NCBI RefSeq assembly: GCF_023065955.2
Contig: NW_026622919.1
Location: 446,501 to 510,500, forward strand
DNA from: Ursus arctos
Taxonomy: Eukaryota > Chordata > Mammalia > Carnivora > Ursidae
Length of the DNA: 64,000 nt
Direction of reading: 5' to 3'
Part shown: positions 26,521-38,315 of the stretch, one piece after another
How positions within the stretch are numbered: the first letter of the stretch is position 1
Layout of the letters: the number at the start of each line of letters is the position of its first letter
Position numbers and translations under genes: made by a program
The notes under the pieces: model-generated
Database searches by the model: none
What the model was told of the DNA's origin: nothing
Seen by the model: the letters and a program-made list of their open reading frames with translations, nothing else

Positions 26521-27224
26521 TTTTTAAAAGACCCCTAAAAGGTCAATATCTATTATCCCGATTATATTTATATTTATATTCATAAATATACTAAAGCACA
26601 GACAAGTCACCTTTCTACTTGGTTAATTTTGATAAATTGCATTTTTCTAGGGACATCTACTTTGTCTAAGCTACCAAACGTATCAGCAAAAATGTTCTTA
26701 TGGTGTCATTTCTAGTCCCCAGAGTGCACACATCACAGCTCCCCCCCTCCCCAACACAGTTTGGTCACTCTGCCTCTCGACCCCTAAACAAGCCAGAAGC
26801 TTATGCTCTTTGGGTCCTGCCTTCTCTGCATCTCCAGCACTGCCTGGCTGTCTGCTCCCGTCCCGTCCGGTCTGGTCCCATCCCTTCTGCCCCGACTGAG
26901 GACCTTCCTTGTTTGCTGTTACAGCTTTTAAGGCATGGTCAGCCAGAGCGTGAGCATTCCAGCTCTGTAGGCCCCACAGCAATCTCCCTTTTTTTTTTTT
27001 TTTAATAACAACGTATAAAAAAGGAAAAGCCACTGTTGTTGGCTCCAAGGCCATACAAAAGCAGACCAAGGCCAGACTGGGCCCGCGGGCCACAGTTTCA
27101 TAACTCCTGCTCAACGTTTTAAACTCCCCTTCAAACACACAGCAGCCACATCTCGAAAGTTTTGATAGGTAATAATTTTGTTACTGTTCATTTCTACCTT
27201 TCCTACTGTAAAATCACTACTGGG

Positions 27225-27342
27225 GGTGCCTGAGTGGCTCAGTCTGTTAAAACGTCCCACTCTTAATCTCAGGGTCATGAGTTCAAGCCTCACACTGGGC
27301 TCCAGGATGGGTGTGGAGTCTACTTAAGGAAGAAAAAAAAAT
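27225..27342 (+). mobile_element. Short old CanSINE
   Basis: GGTGCCTGAGTGGCTCAGTC head and CTCAGGGTCATGAGTTCAAG, lacking the CT stretch. Imperfect target-site copies AAATCACTACTGGG and AAATTACCACTGGG. Confidence 0.85.
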
Positions 27343-27770
27343 TACCACTGGGATTTCTTCTTTGACTCACGTTTAGAAATCTGTATGTTTTCAAACTAAA
27401 AATTCATGTCTTACTCTATCTTCTGCATCTGAATTTTAATGTCCCTGTTTTGTGGTCAAAGAATGCAGTCTGCGCACTACAGAGTCTTTGAAATTTCCCG
27501 AGACTTGTGTTTTAGGGCCCAGTAACTGTGCAATATTTTCAGTTTAAGAACTGTGTACTCCCCAGGGGCCGGCCCCCAGCCTGGGCCATCCACGCACATC
27601 GTCTGGAGTGGGGGAAGGCCAGGCTGAGGGACAGCCATGAAGCCTGTCCGCTGGGTGCCCTGGGAAGCAGCACAGAGCCACACTGCAGCATACCCCGCGG
27701 GGTGTGGAGAGCTCACACCCGCTGAAAAAGAGCCAATTAGGAATCACCTTTTATCACACGAGAAAACCAC

Positions 27771-27826
27771 GAGGGAAGGACCAGAAGCCCAAGAACTTGA
27801 GGGAAGGACCAGAAGCCCAAGAACTT
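27771..27826 (+). repeat. 28-bp tandem duplication (two exact copies)
   Basis: The unit starting GAGGGAAGGACCAGAAGCCC and ending AAGAACTT occurs twice without change (27771-27798, 27799-27826). Confidence 0.97.
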
Positions 27827-30800
27827 GAGGCAACAGAACCTAAAGGCTACTACCAAGAACACAGGTTTGTTGTATTAGAGACATAAAAGCAGGAATGGAA
27901 GCCAGAGAGAAGGAACAGGAAGATCATAAAAAGAACCAGACAAATGTCTGGAAAAAAAGGAGAAAAAGACTCACTGCCACGTTTAAAACCCGACTGACTC
28001 GGGACTCAGCCAAGAGGAGCCATAGCCATGAGGGCCAAGCCTAGGGCGGACAGGGAGCACGAGGTGGGGGGAGAGGGTGTCCCGAGTCACCAGGTATGGG
28101 TGGGACAGAGGCAAAGCCCGAGAAGCTGCAGGAGCACCTCCCTCACCCGCCTGCTGTCATTCACTGATGTTGTCTGCATCAGGAGAAAAAAAGAAAAAAG
28201 GAAATCTGTGTGATCATTTCTTTCTACTCATCCTTATTTGACTGAACTACGGGACTCCTGTATGTGGTGGTCAACAGACCCAGAGATCCATACACAAAAA
28301 GCAACCTCTCGAACACAAACAGGACAAAGGAGGTAAAGAGCCTCCGGAAAACTGCAAGGAGCCTAGGCGAGAACACCGAAACACTGCTTTACTGCCGGGG
28401 TGGGGAGAGGACAGGAGGTGAGGAAAACTGTGGGAATCCTCAAAACTTGGCCCAAGTTCACAAACCTGAATCAGTTTCCCGATCCAAGACAAGCCCATAG
28501 CTCATGGTTTCAGGTTTCACTTCAGATGCGGAAGCCATAACACAGATCACACACTGCAGGAGGCACGAGGGGGGCAGAGCTGCCACAGCACAGGGTTCCA
28601 AGACCCCATCTAAACAAAAGGAACCCAGAGCTTTCCGCCTCCACCCTGGCTCAGGACCATTCCACATCCCATTTCCACCCTGCTTCACGCACTCCTTGGA
28701 AGAAGGCACCAGAAGGGAGGAGCCTGGGGAGCTATGTGCCCGGTACCCAGAGACTGCCAGCCCCACCTGCAGCCAGACCGCCCTCCCTGCTGAGCACCTC
28801 TCTCCGGCAGGCCCCGCCCCTGCCCCAGGCGGAGGGCACTGCCCACCATTCGCCAGGCAGCCTGGCAGGAAAAGGGGCCTGGGTGCGCCCCTCCAAAACC
28901 AAAGTAGCCCCAGTTCCACAAAAATCCACACAGTGGTATTACTGGAATAAGTAGCAAATTAAAATTCGGGGCAGTACATTACACATCTCAGACTTACTCA
29001 TCAAAGGAAAATAAATGTCTGACAACAGAACTTTCCCGACACTCCTACCTGCCTTGGCCTACCTCATGAGATAGCCAAACTAACTTGACTTTCATTTCTT
29101 CTATTAGCCAACTATCTGACGAAGTAAAACTCCACTGACATTCTCAGTATTTTGTTACAGTGAGAACTCAAGTGCCCAGAAGATGAGTACGGTCTGAGCC
29201 CTAGCGAGCACTCCATGCTCCCCAGCACTCAGCGTCGCAGGGCCAAGCCCTCGCACCGGGGGAAGGCAAGGACCCTGAGAGCTGCTGGACTCCCCCCAAG
29301 GGCCCTGGCATCCACCGCTTGCTCGGCTCCCAGGGGCAGATCCTGGCACACACAGGCCCAGGCCAGGGTGCCAGGCCGGGAGCATCCATGGTTGGTGGCA
29401 ACTTCTTCCTAGGTTCCTGATCCCAGAAGATAGGGTCCAGGCCTAACTGGTGGCTTCCACGCAGGAGGGCAGCACCTAAACTCCTATCCCAGACTGTCAG
29501 GCTTTTGAAGACCCCCAGAGAGCCTAGGAAAGACACTGGATCTGGGGGGACAAGAGCCTGTCCCTCAGTCTACAGAAAGAAAGCAGCATAAAACCCAGAC
29601 CCAGAGGGGGTGCCGGCAGCAGAGCTCAGCAACGCAGGGAAGGGCCTCCTCAGCACCAAAACTCTGGCAGCGAAGGAGGACACATCAGTGCCCCCAAGAG
29701 GAGACCTGAGAGGAGGGACAGAGGGCCCCCACGTGTTCCGTAGGTGCCCATCTGCAGTGCGGGCCATGGGCAGCCCCCTAGACAAGCAGAACCAAGGCTT
29801 CAGGAGCCTGGAGAAGTCACACAAGGTTCCTTGGATGGGCTTCTCACTATGGGCTTCCAACTGGAAACAAGTGACAGTCGAGAACCCTGAGAAGCACACC
29901 TGTGTGCTTCTGTGAAAGACACAAAGTGCCCTGCCCTCCAGGAACCCGGAGTCAGCCAGGAAGGGCCCCCAGTCTCACTACCCTGTACACTACCATGTGC
30001 TGGCCTGAGCCCTGTCACTTCTCACACGGCCCTGAGATACAGCCTGGGCAGTGAGGCACCCCAGCCTGGGAACCACCCCTGATCCCCTTCTCATGGGAAC
30101 CCCCAGGGCTGGGCCACCAGGACCAGATATGACAAAGCATCTGCTAACCTGGAGACCTAACAAATGTCATCTTGCCGGTAGGTCAGCGCTTACTTCCTCT
30201 AACAACAACGGAATTAAAGAAATGGAATCACACCTCCACAGAGCTCTCGTTTCCTTTTTCCTTCCCCCCTGGACGCAGCGCCCCAAAAGGAGTGAAAAAT
30301 GAAAACCGTCTCCTATTTACTTACAAGGTCAAATATAGAAGCCATGTGTTTCCTTCACCAGAGAGGTTTTGTTTGTGCAGTAGCAGTGGGCTGCCGCGGG
30401 CACCTCATCGGATCCTACAGCAGCCCATGAGCTGCAGCCTCCCGCACGTCATCCTACAGAAGGGAGGACTGAGGTCCAGGTCAAATAACTGCCTGAGCAC
30501 AGGGGGAGCAAACAGGGGAGCCACAGAGGGCAGACGTGCAGACCGTGCTGCTGAATGGGGAACAGGGGGGACGCGGGACAGGGATGGTGCCTGGGAAAGA
30601 CCACTGCCCAGAGCTGAGAGCAGGGGCGAACAAGTGGGAGGAGCCCAGCGCAGCAGCTGCTGGCCCTCAGCATGGCTCACCTTTTGAGCAGGAGAGCTAG
30701 ATCCACACCCCATGGGGGTGAAGTTCAGACTCTGCCTGAGTCCGGTCGTGACACCCACCCCACAGCAGGCACCACTGCTGCTCCCCACAAGAGCAGCTGT

Positions 30801-31029
30801 AGCCTGGCACCGGTCCCTCCGACGATCAGACCCAGCAAGGCCCAGCAAGGCCCAGAGCCTGACCGCCAGCCACCCCACCCGAAGCTGTGAGCACATGGGC
30901 CCATGGGCCGCTGAGCCAACTCACAGACATTAACATCTCACAGAGAGGTACTTCCTCCCCTGCCTGTGCAGCCCTCCCCCGCCTGCTCTGATTCTGCTCT
31001 GTCGGCCTTCAGGCTGGGTCACCCCAGCC

Positions 31030-31175
31030 AGATCGCTTACCCTCTCTGTGCAAACCAGACTCACGACAGCTTGCACAGAATTGCCGCAGTGATTAAATGA
31101 ATGAACGCAGGTAGAGTGCCCAGGGCAGGACCTCACACCGGGTGAATGCGCAGTACGTGCTGGCTGCCACCCCCA
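31030..31175 (+). mobile_element. MIR-like fragment
   Basis: CAGTGATTAAATGAATGAAC, GTAGAGTGCCCAGGGCAGG and GGTGAATGCGCAGTACGTGC match the 3' half of MIR. Confidence 0.5.
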
Positions 31176-31459
31176 TGCTCTTCCCGAAGATTTGACCCTG
31201 GTCAGAAACTTGGTCACAAGATTTCTGGGTAACAGAGGAGACTGAACACACATAATAGCTGGTGGAAACCCACCAGCAACTACACAGAGCACTTTCCCTT
31301 TTTAAGGCATAAGCGACAGGGTGAATGAAGGAAGACGGGGAAGGCCCAGCGGGGATGACACTCAGGAGGCTGGAGGCCACACCTGAGCACAAGTGAGGCA
31401 ACCCAGAACCTCCCTGGTCAACACGCAGGATCCCTGAAAGGCTCAAGATAACTTGGTGC

Positions 31460-31477
31460 GGGGGGGGGGGGGGGGGG
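31460..31477. repeat. G18 homopolymer
   Basis: Eighteen consecutive G. Hard to sequence, so the length is uncertain. Confidence 0.95.
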
Positions 31478-31662
31478 AGGCGCCAGTGTGAAGGTCACCA
31501 AAGAAGCAGACCCCAGAAGCCCCCACTCCCAGCAAAGGCAGCAGTTAATTCTCTGGATGTGATGAGAAGCAAAGGAGGGGCCACAGTAAAAACACAGAAC
31601 CTCTGTAAGAGGGCGGGAGATGCCCACCACCTGCCTGAACCATCATTAAAACCCTCAGAGAG

Positions 31663-31865
31663 GGGCGCCTGGGTGGCGCAGTCGTTAAGCGTCTGCCTTC
31701 GGCTCAGGCCGTGATCCCGGCATTCTGGGATCAAGCCCCACATCAGGCTTCTCCGCTAGAGTCCTGCTTCTTCCTCTCCCACTCCCCCTGCTTGTGTTCC
31801 CTCTCTTGCTGGCTGTCTCTCTCTGTCAAATAAATAAATAAAATCTTTAAAAATAAATAAATAAA
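31663..31865 (+). mobile_element. CanSINE
   Basis: Head GGGCGCCTGGGTGGCGCAG and tail AAATAAATAAATAAAATC. Target-site copies AAAACCCTCAGAGAG and AAAACCCTCCGAGA. Confidence 0.94.
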
Positions 31866-32364
31866 TAAAACCCTCCGAGAAACAAGAGAAGCCACTGCAA
31901 CTACTGTCCAAGAATAAGATTCTACGGAGGGAGCACTGGAGAATAAAAGAGAGCTCCCGGAAAATGGAAAGTATAGCAGCAGAGAAGAAGCACCTACCTG
32001 ACGGCTGGCAGAAAACACTTTGGAAACTGAGAAAAAGAGGGTCAGGAGGAGGGTCAGGAGTCACCGCCTGCATAAAATTCTAGAATAGGACACACTTGGC
32101 TCTGATGGGAGAAATCCCACCAGCGCTGCCCCAAACACATCAGCAGGCTTGTCATTAACTGCATATAGTTCTTCTTTTAAAGGTAAAAATTGCACAGGTC
32201 TTAAGAGCTTTGAGAAGCATTTTCCCCACCAAGATGTGGAGCGTTGGAATTACCCGACCCAGACAGGCACCACCTGGAGACCTCCATGATAAAGCAAATA
32301 GAGTAAAACATTCATCACATTGGATTCTTATAACTTACCCGTATGTTTGAGATCATTCATATTA

Positions 32365-32550
32365 GGGGCGCCTGGGTGACTCAGTCGGTTAAGCATCCAA
32401 CTCTTGGTTTCGGCTCAGGTCATGATCTCAGGGTCATGAATGGAGCCCCACATTGGGCTCTGTGTTCAGTGAGGGGTCCGCTTAAGATTCTCTCTCTTCT
32501 CTCCTCCATCTGCCCCTCCCCCCTCCTGCCCACGTGCTCTCTCTAAATAT
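32365..32550 (+). mobile_element. CanSINE, TSD CNTTCATATTA
   Basis: Head GGGGCGCCTGGGTGACTCAG, CT-rich end without a long A tail. Target-site copies CATTCATATTA (32354-32364) and CGTTCATATTA (32551-32561). Confidence 0.92.
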
Positions 32551-32561
32551 CGTTCATATTA

Positions 32562-32960
32562 AAATGTTGGAGGGAAAGAGTCAGGCAATCAGAATGGGCA
32601 GGTACTTCTGGACAGCAATACTGAGAGAGCTGCATGCTGAGGAGAGCACTTTCAAACCCAAGGGTGAACAATCTCTGGCCCAGGATTCTATACCCAGCCA
32701 GACCATCAACCAGGCAGAATAAAGACACCATCAACCATTCAACATCTCCACAAATCTGCCTGTCCTGTACTCTTTCCCAGGAGCCTACAAACAGGATATG
32801 CTCCATATCGATGAAAAGAGCCAACCCAAGAGAGAAGACATGGGATCCAAGAAGCGGGCTTTTGATACAGGAGAGGAGGAAAGGCGACCCCAGGATGATA
32901 GGGAAGCAAGCATGAGGGCAGGGGAGACAGAGGGCAAAACTCTCACTTTGCACCAAGGGA
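32562..32960 (+). mobile_element. Possible LINE-like relic
   Basis: GATTCTATACCCAGCCAGAC, AGAATAAAGACACC and GACATGGGATCCAAGAA resemble phrases common in old LINE 3' segments. The family is uncertain. Confidence 0.35.
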
Positions 32961-33229
32961 AGTCAGCAGAAAACACCCAAACTGGGAGTTGGAAGCGGGT
33001 AGAAGGAACAGAAGTAGCAACAGAGTAATGCTATTTAGAATCAAGGAAGTAAACACCAAAATACTCAGCTAAGAAAAGGTCCCAGTGCTGCTCCTGGGCA
33101 GAGATGGGAGGGACAGCCATCTGGCAGCGTCCCACTGAGACACGGGGCCTGCTGTCCTCCCCTCCAATCTGGGCAGATGAAGCAGGACACAAGAGATGCC
33201 TCACCAACCACAATCTTGGAGAGGCCTGG

Positions 33230-33475
33230 GAAGTGACACCACATGGAGAAGAGGGCTCAGCCGTCCCCTCCAGGACACAAGGTGGACGACAGCATGGTGG
33301 ACCCTCCAGACCAGCTCAGTACCACCAGGGCCTCACCAATGGAGCATGCCGTGCCCGCGGAGGCTGGCCCACACTCCTGACGCACACAGAGAGTCACGAG
33401 AGAGAATAAAACGGTGGTTCTTTAAGCCACCGAGTTTTGGTGGCTCATTACACAGCCATAGGTAAGAGAGACAGC
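33230..33475 (+). mobile_element. LTR/MaLR-like 3' end
   Basis: Ends AATAAAACGGTGGTTCTTTA then AGCCACCGAGTTTTGGTGGC, the usual end of several old mammalian LTR-type repeats. No coding remains. Confidence 0.45.
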
Positions 33476-34439
33476 AATGAACTACTGTTTTGTGATGAAA
33501 CTTAACAGAACTATTTTTTTGCCCTTTAAATTATATGGATGCCTAATTTGGACAAAAGTAACTAAAAACTTTTTTTTCAACAATTCAATATAAAGATAAA
33601 GCAAAGTAAAATCCTAAGCCTTAAATTAAAATTAAAAAAAAAAAAACAAAAAACCAGCATCTGGCCTGGCAAGCCTGACCCTGCCCCACCATGCCAGATG
33701 TACCATGCATGACGGGAGGCCTGACCCCAGTTCACACCAGCTCTTCTCCCTGTCCCCAAGCCAACACCACATTCCAGCCTCATTGACAGCCACAGATTAA
33801 AGACCAAGCAGTTTAAGCAGGGAAAGATATAAACTTTCTCAAAAACTCAGCATCTCAGTTATACAGAAGAACAGGGGCAGTGAGAGGCACACAGCCCCCA
33901 CCTGGCAGCGGTGCACAGCCGCCCTGCAGCGAGCTCGGTGCTCAATGCCAGTCCCGGGCATGCACTGGCAGGCCCCTGCGGCAAGGCGGCTGAGGTCCCC
34001 CCAACCCCCCACGAGGAGGACAGCAGGCAAAGATTCCCAGGCACAAGGGTGAGGAGAGAAAGGCAACAAGAGAAAAGGCTCACTCGGACCTTTCAGGGAG
34101 AGGACACCCGTGAGTGTGGCCTCCGAGGGGAGATGCATTTAAGACTAAATCTCAGGGTCTACCTGCTGCTACTACACGTGCTGCAGGTTCTGAAGAAGAT
34201 CTCACACATGGTGTCTTGGTTACAACATCGAACACTGGTCAGAGTCCCACCTACACCCAGTCAATCGCTATTCTAGCCGCAAACACATCTAACCCTCCAG
34301 CCCAGGAACGTCTGGGCAGCACTGAAATGGCGCTCTCGAAACCGAGGCAGGGAGCTTCCATGAGGCACACAGGTGGTGCCTGGCTGGCCAACCCGCTGGT
34401 GACGCTGCTCCTGAGCAGCTCGGTGGGTGCAAACACATG

Positions 34440-34634
34440 AATCGTAGCTGCGGGCAGGAGGAATATCAGGTGCATCTCTACGCCCCGAGGGCTCAACTCC
34501 TACACTTAAACCCCTCCCACTGGAACAGCCGGCTCCAGTTTCAGCCAGCGAGCGAGCGTGAGAACAGGTCCTGCTCTTGGGCACCGTCAGCCACCGACTC
34601 CCGACCTAACCGCTCCCAGCGCTGCCCGTCTCTG
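34440..34634 (+). promoter_or_regulatory. ZNF750: Candidate ZNF750 promoter and noncoding first exon
   Basis: A locally CpG-richer block with a CCCCTCCCAC (KLF/SP-like) box near 34508 ends in a strong splice-donor match, CTCTG|GTAAGTA, at 34634/34635. About 6 kb downstream, before the ZNF750 start codon, lies a good acceptor (CTCCTCTGTTGCAG|CACCC, exon start 40684). Together they would give a noncoding exon 1 and a 6-kb first intron. A TAAA-like element sits at about 34504 but no clear TATA box. There is no transcript evidence here; another upstream exon is possible. Confidence 0.4.
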
Positions 34635-35072
34635 GTAAGTACCCATTTCTTCTCAAATTCACGTTTTCTTTCCAAACTGCTCTCAGATGTATCTTGAACT
34701 AACTATCTGGCTCAGTGAGCCACCTGCCTGGTCTCCGCTCTGCCTTGCTCTATTCTCGGAGGATTACTCAGGACCCAGCAGGTGCACCGCTGGAAAGGAG
34801 ACCATTATTACAAAACTTTTAATAAGGCTTACACTTTATTCTAAGAGTACGAACAAGTTTACTTGGAAATTAAGTCCTCCTTTCTACATAAAATTTAAAC
34901 TAAAACTCAAACGTATGTAAGTGTTTATCTGTTCCTTACCTTAAAACTACAGTAAATTTCAACATCAAAGTCATGTATATACAAACACATGTAAACATAT
35001 ATACATATGTGTTTAGACAATTGCTGAACTTATAGGTTAATTTTAAAACTTTCTGAAGTTTAAAGTAAGTAC

Positions 35073-35254
35073 TTTTTTTTTTTTAAGACTTTACTTATTT
35101 GACACAGAGAGAGAGAGAGAGCACAAGAGCTGTAGAGGGAGAGGGAGAAGCAGGCTCCCCAATGAGCAGGGAGCCCAATGCAGGGCTCGATCCCTGGGAT
35201 CATGACCTGAGCCGAAGGCAGACACTTCACCAACTGAGCCACCCAGGAGCCCCT
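35073..35254 (-). mobile_element. CanSINE in inferred ZNF750 intron 1
   Basis: T-run, AAGACTTTACTTATTTGACA and (AG)n, ending GAGCCACCCAGGAGCCCC. Imperfect target-site copies AAAGTAAGTACT and AAAATAAGTACT. Confidence 0.93.
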
Positions 35255-37799
35255 AAAATAAGTACTGTCTTGACATGTGCTTACCAAAACAAAAAGAACA
35301 AAACCAAAGAGGATACCTAAGTATACAGAAAGAGGTTTTTTTCCCTTACAAAGTTTCTCATAAACCTGTAATGACAACAATTATTGACCAAATGGCCAAG
35401 TCTGACCAAAGCCACACTTTACTTAAGCAAATTCTGTCTACATTTATTATCTTTATTTTGCATTAACAAAGTCCTCCCCGTGCCTCAAACTGGTATTGTT
35501 CGGGATAAACGAGGCAGGGACGCTGAGGGGCACTGGCTCTAGTGACAGGCTGTCTAACGTTAAAGCTGCGTACGTTTACTAGTAAGAGCGTGTGTCTGTA
35601 ACTTGGGATCTCTGGCTGAAACCAGAAAGAGCCCTAGTTGTTTTTCCAGATCCAATCTTCCTAACTACCTTCTAGAAAACTGTCTTTCTCCCTAGGTCAT
35701 GGTTGTCCTGAAGTTTATCCTTCATTTTAAAGAACCAAGAGTCTGGGAGGGAGTGGCGGTTAATCACTGGAAAAGCTCAATTGGAGTAAAACTCACAAAT
35801 CTTGTTCTTGCGACACCCCAGTGGGTAGGCGACAATGGCGTGTCCTTGGGTTATGCAATAACGCCACATCACAATATTGTAATTATAGCATGCCCTTCAA
35901 AACGCTCTACCTGACGAGGCTCCCTGCCAGACAGCCGGACAGCACAGAAGGGACCATTACAGCCATAAGTTCAGTTCACAGGGTAACACGCATGACAAGC
36001 ATACTTGGCCAGTCCGTCACAGCAGTGTCCTATAAAGCTAAGCTATAATTACTTCTATTGTGTCCTATCAAAGTTCAAAAAAAAAATCTTTTTCTACTGT
36101 CTGTTTTTTGGATTTCAAACTCCTTAGAAACTTTTTAAACATGCCAGCCACTCACTATTATCTTAACAACTGGCAACGACATTAATTGTCCACACTTACA
36201 AACCTATCGAAAGACAGTGCATTGGCAATTCAGAACTTCAAAAACAAGCAAACAAAACCCTGTGGCCAACCGAAACCACAGGCTGCTCAAAGTGCTGTGT
36301 GGGCAGTTATGCCCAGACGCCGGGCGGGCCTGTGAACAGGAGCCCAGCAAGAGGAGAAAGGCGGCAGTAGGGCCGGCTCACCGCACTTTCTAAGGCAAAA
36401 AAGTACATCAGTTCAACACAAGCAGAAGTTTAAAATGCTTGATGTCATAAAAGGACCATCTTTAAATAAAATAGGAAAACCTCTGGAAGCTCACACAGGG
36501 CCCTGTGTGTGGCTTTAAGTCACCACCCCCCCAGGGACCCGCCCCCCAGTGTGGATGCTGTGTACACGGGTAGCCTAGTCTGACAGGACTCCGAGAGGGA
36601 GGTCACAGAGGCAGGCGGAGGACAGACCCGACCCGCATTTCAGTGACAGCCACTCTGACCCTGACGGAGGGAGGGAGGGAGGGACGGTGCGTGAGGAGCA
36701 GCTCCCAGCACTTCCTGCTGCTCAAGAGTAAACATCATTGTGACACACAAACCTCCTTTGAGGACCAAGCTAACATCTGAACTTTAAAACGTGCTAACGC
36801 TGCGGTTCTCTAACAAAGGCCAAATCAAAGGGTCCTGCATGGTTAGCAGCTCTCCAGATACAGATTAACTAAGACAGACGCATGCCGTCTCCAGGAAAAG
36901 GCTGTGTGAAACACCTCTCCGCACTTTAGAAAAACCTCACTCTCAATGCAAACCCAAACTTACTACAAACAGTTAAAGCTCTCGATTGTGTTGTTTAGGC
37001 AACAATACCCTTTTTTCGGAATATTTAACACCAGCAGCTGCCAGCAAGCACCAAGCCCAGCGGATATAAACTGGCCTGGCAGAGACTGTCACAAACCGCG
37101 TCCCTACAGAGGGCGAGACCGACGAGGTCCGGCAGTCAGGTTGAGTTCCTTCACCCTGGTAACCCGCACAGAACTCGCAGACTGACATCATGCTAGATAG
37201 GCTCTACCCTTCGAAAGCTTACAATAGCCTCAATTTTAACCCACTTCTTTCTCTGACATTACTGCCTTTTTATGACCAAGTGAATACACCCATCTCCTTC
37301 GGCATCTGAAGCAGCTGTTTTAATTAGTGAATTGTGCAACCCTGAGAGGTCAGTTTACCCAAAGTTACTAACACTACTGCACCTGTGAGTCCATCACAGG
37401 CTTCCCTTCCCACAGGTCAGCCCTGGAATACTCTCACCTCGTAGGGCACTGGCACGATCCCCGGAGAACCCGTTTACTGTTCTTGGGTGCTAACTGAACA
37501 AAGAACAAAAATGCAGACCAGAACTTTACACATGACGTCATCTGACTGAAAAAGTGTATACTAATATTAACATAAAACCAATTATTACCCAAATTATTCT
37601 TCTGGGTAACACTAAGATAACTTAAATATAACTTGCCTCCTATAAATATTTGATAAATTTAACATAGGTTTATTTATGTGTTTGCCTAAAAGGACCAGCA
37701 GTGCTAAACAAAACTGCTTCTAAAACGAACACAGCATTATCTAACACATCTGAATCATTCTCCTAAGTCCTGAGGGAATTTCTCATTCATCTGCGCTCC
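35255..37799. other. Unique sequence in inferred ZNF750 intron 1
   Basis: No young repeats for 2.5 kb, a comparatively clean interval. No coding signal. Possible place for regulatory elements of ZNF750, by position only. Confidence 0.5.
36665..36684. repeat. Short (GGGA)n tract
   Basis: Five GGGA units (GGAGGGAGGGAGGGAGGGA). Simple repeat with quadruplex potential. Confidence 0.9.
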
Positions 37800-38315
37800 G
37801 GGGTTTTGGACGCGGGCGGCGTACCTGTGCCCACTCTCGGTACCAGCGTCTGGGGTTTTGGACGCCGGCGGCGGCGTACCTGTGCCCACTCTCGGTACCA
37901 GCGTCTGGGGTTTTGGACGCGGGCGGCGTAACTGTGCCCACTCTCGGTACCAGCGTCTGGGGTTTTGGACACGGGCGGCGTACCTGTGCCCACTCTCGGC
38001 ACCAGCGTCTGGGGTTTTGGGCGCCGGCGGCGTACCTGTGCCCACTCTCGTCACCAGCGTCTGGGGTTTTGGACGCCGGCGGCGTACCTGTGCCCACTCT
38101 CGGTACCAGTGTCTGGGATTGTGGACGCTGGCGGCGTACCTGTGCCCACTCTCGGTACCAGCGTCTGGGGTTTTGGACGCCGGCGGCGTACCTGTGCCCA
38201 CTCTCGGTACCAGTGTCTGGGATTGTGGACGCTGGCGGCGTACCTGTGCCCACTCTCGGTACCAGCGTCTGGGGTTTTGGACACTGGCGGCATACCTGTG
38301 CCCACTCTCGGCACC
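37800..38315. repeat. 52-bp CpG-rich minisatellite, about 10 copies
   Basis: Ten head-to-tail copies start at 37800, 37852, 37907, 37959, 38011, 38063, 38115, 38167, 38219 and 38271 (the last partial). The unit begins GGGGTTTTGGACGCCGGCGG and ends with CTCTCGGTACCAGCGTCT. Copy 2 is 55 bases through an extra CGG. Copies 7 and 9 share GGGATTGTGG in place of GGGGTTTTGG, and copies 6 and 8 share CCAGTGTCT, so copies 6-7 and 8-9 form a 104-bp higher-order duplication. Because 52 is not a multiple of 3, several overlapping long open frames appear on both strands; none looks like a real gene. It lies in the inferred first intron of ZNF750 and the large TBCD intron. Confidence 0.97.

Larger units (their letters stand above)
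26521..31459. other. Unassigned intronic stretch
   Basis: Holds a short CanSINE (27225), a 28-bp duplication (27771), a possible MIR near 30440 and one at 31030. Overlapping frames on both strands at 28458-28957 are GC-driven, with no known domain. Confidence 0.55.

Noticed and set aside
28458..28957. Pair of overlapping sense/antisense frames of about 150 codons
   Set aside because: GC-rich intron with few stop codons; no conserved motif, no poly(A) signal or promoter nearby.
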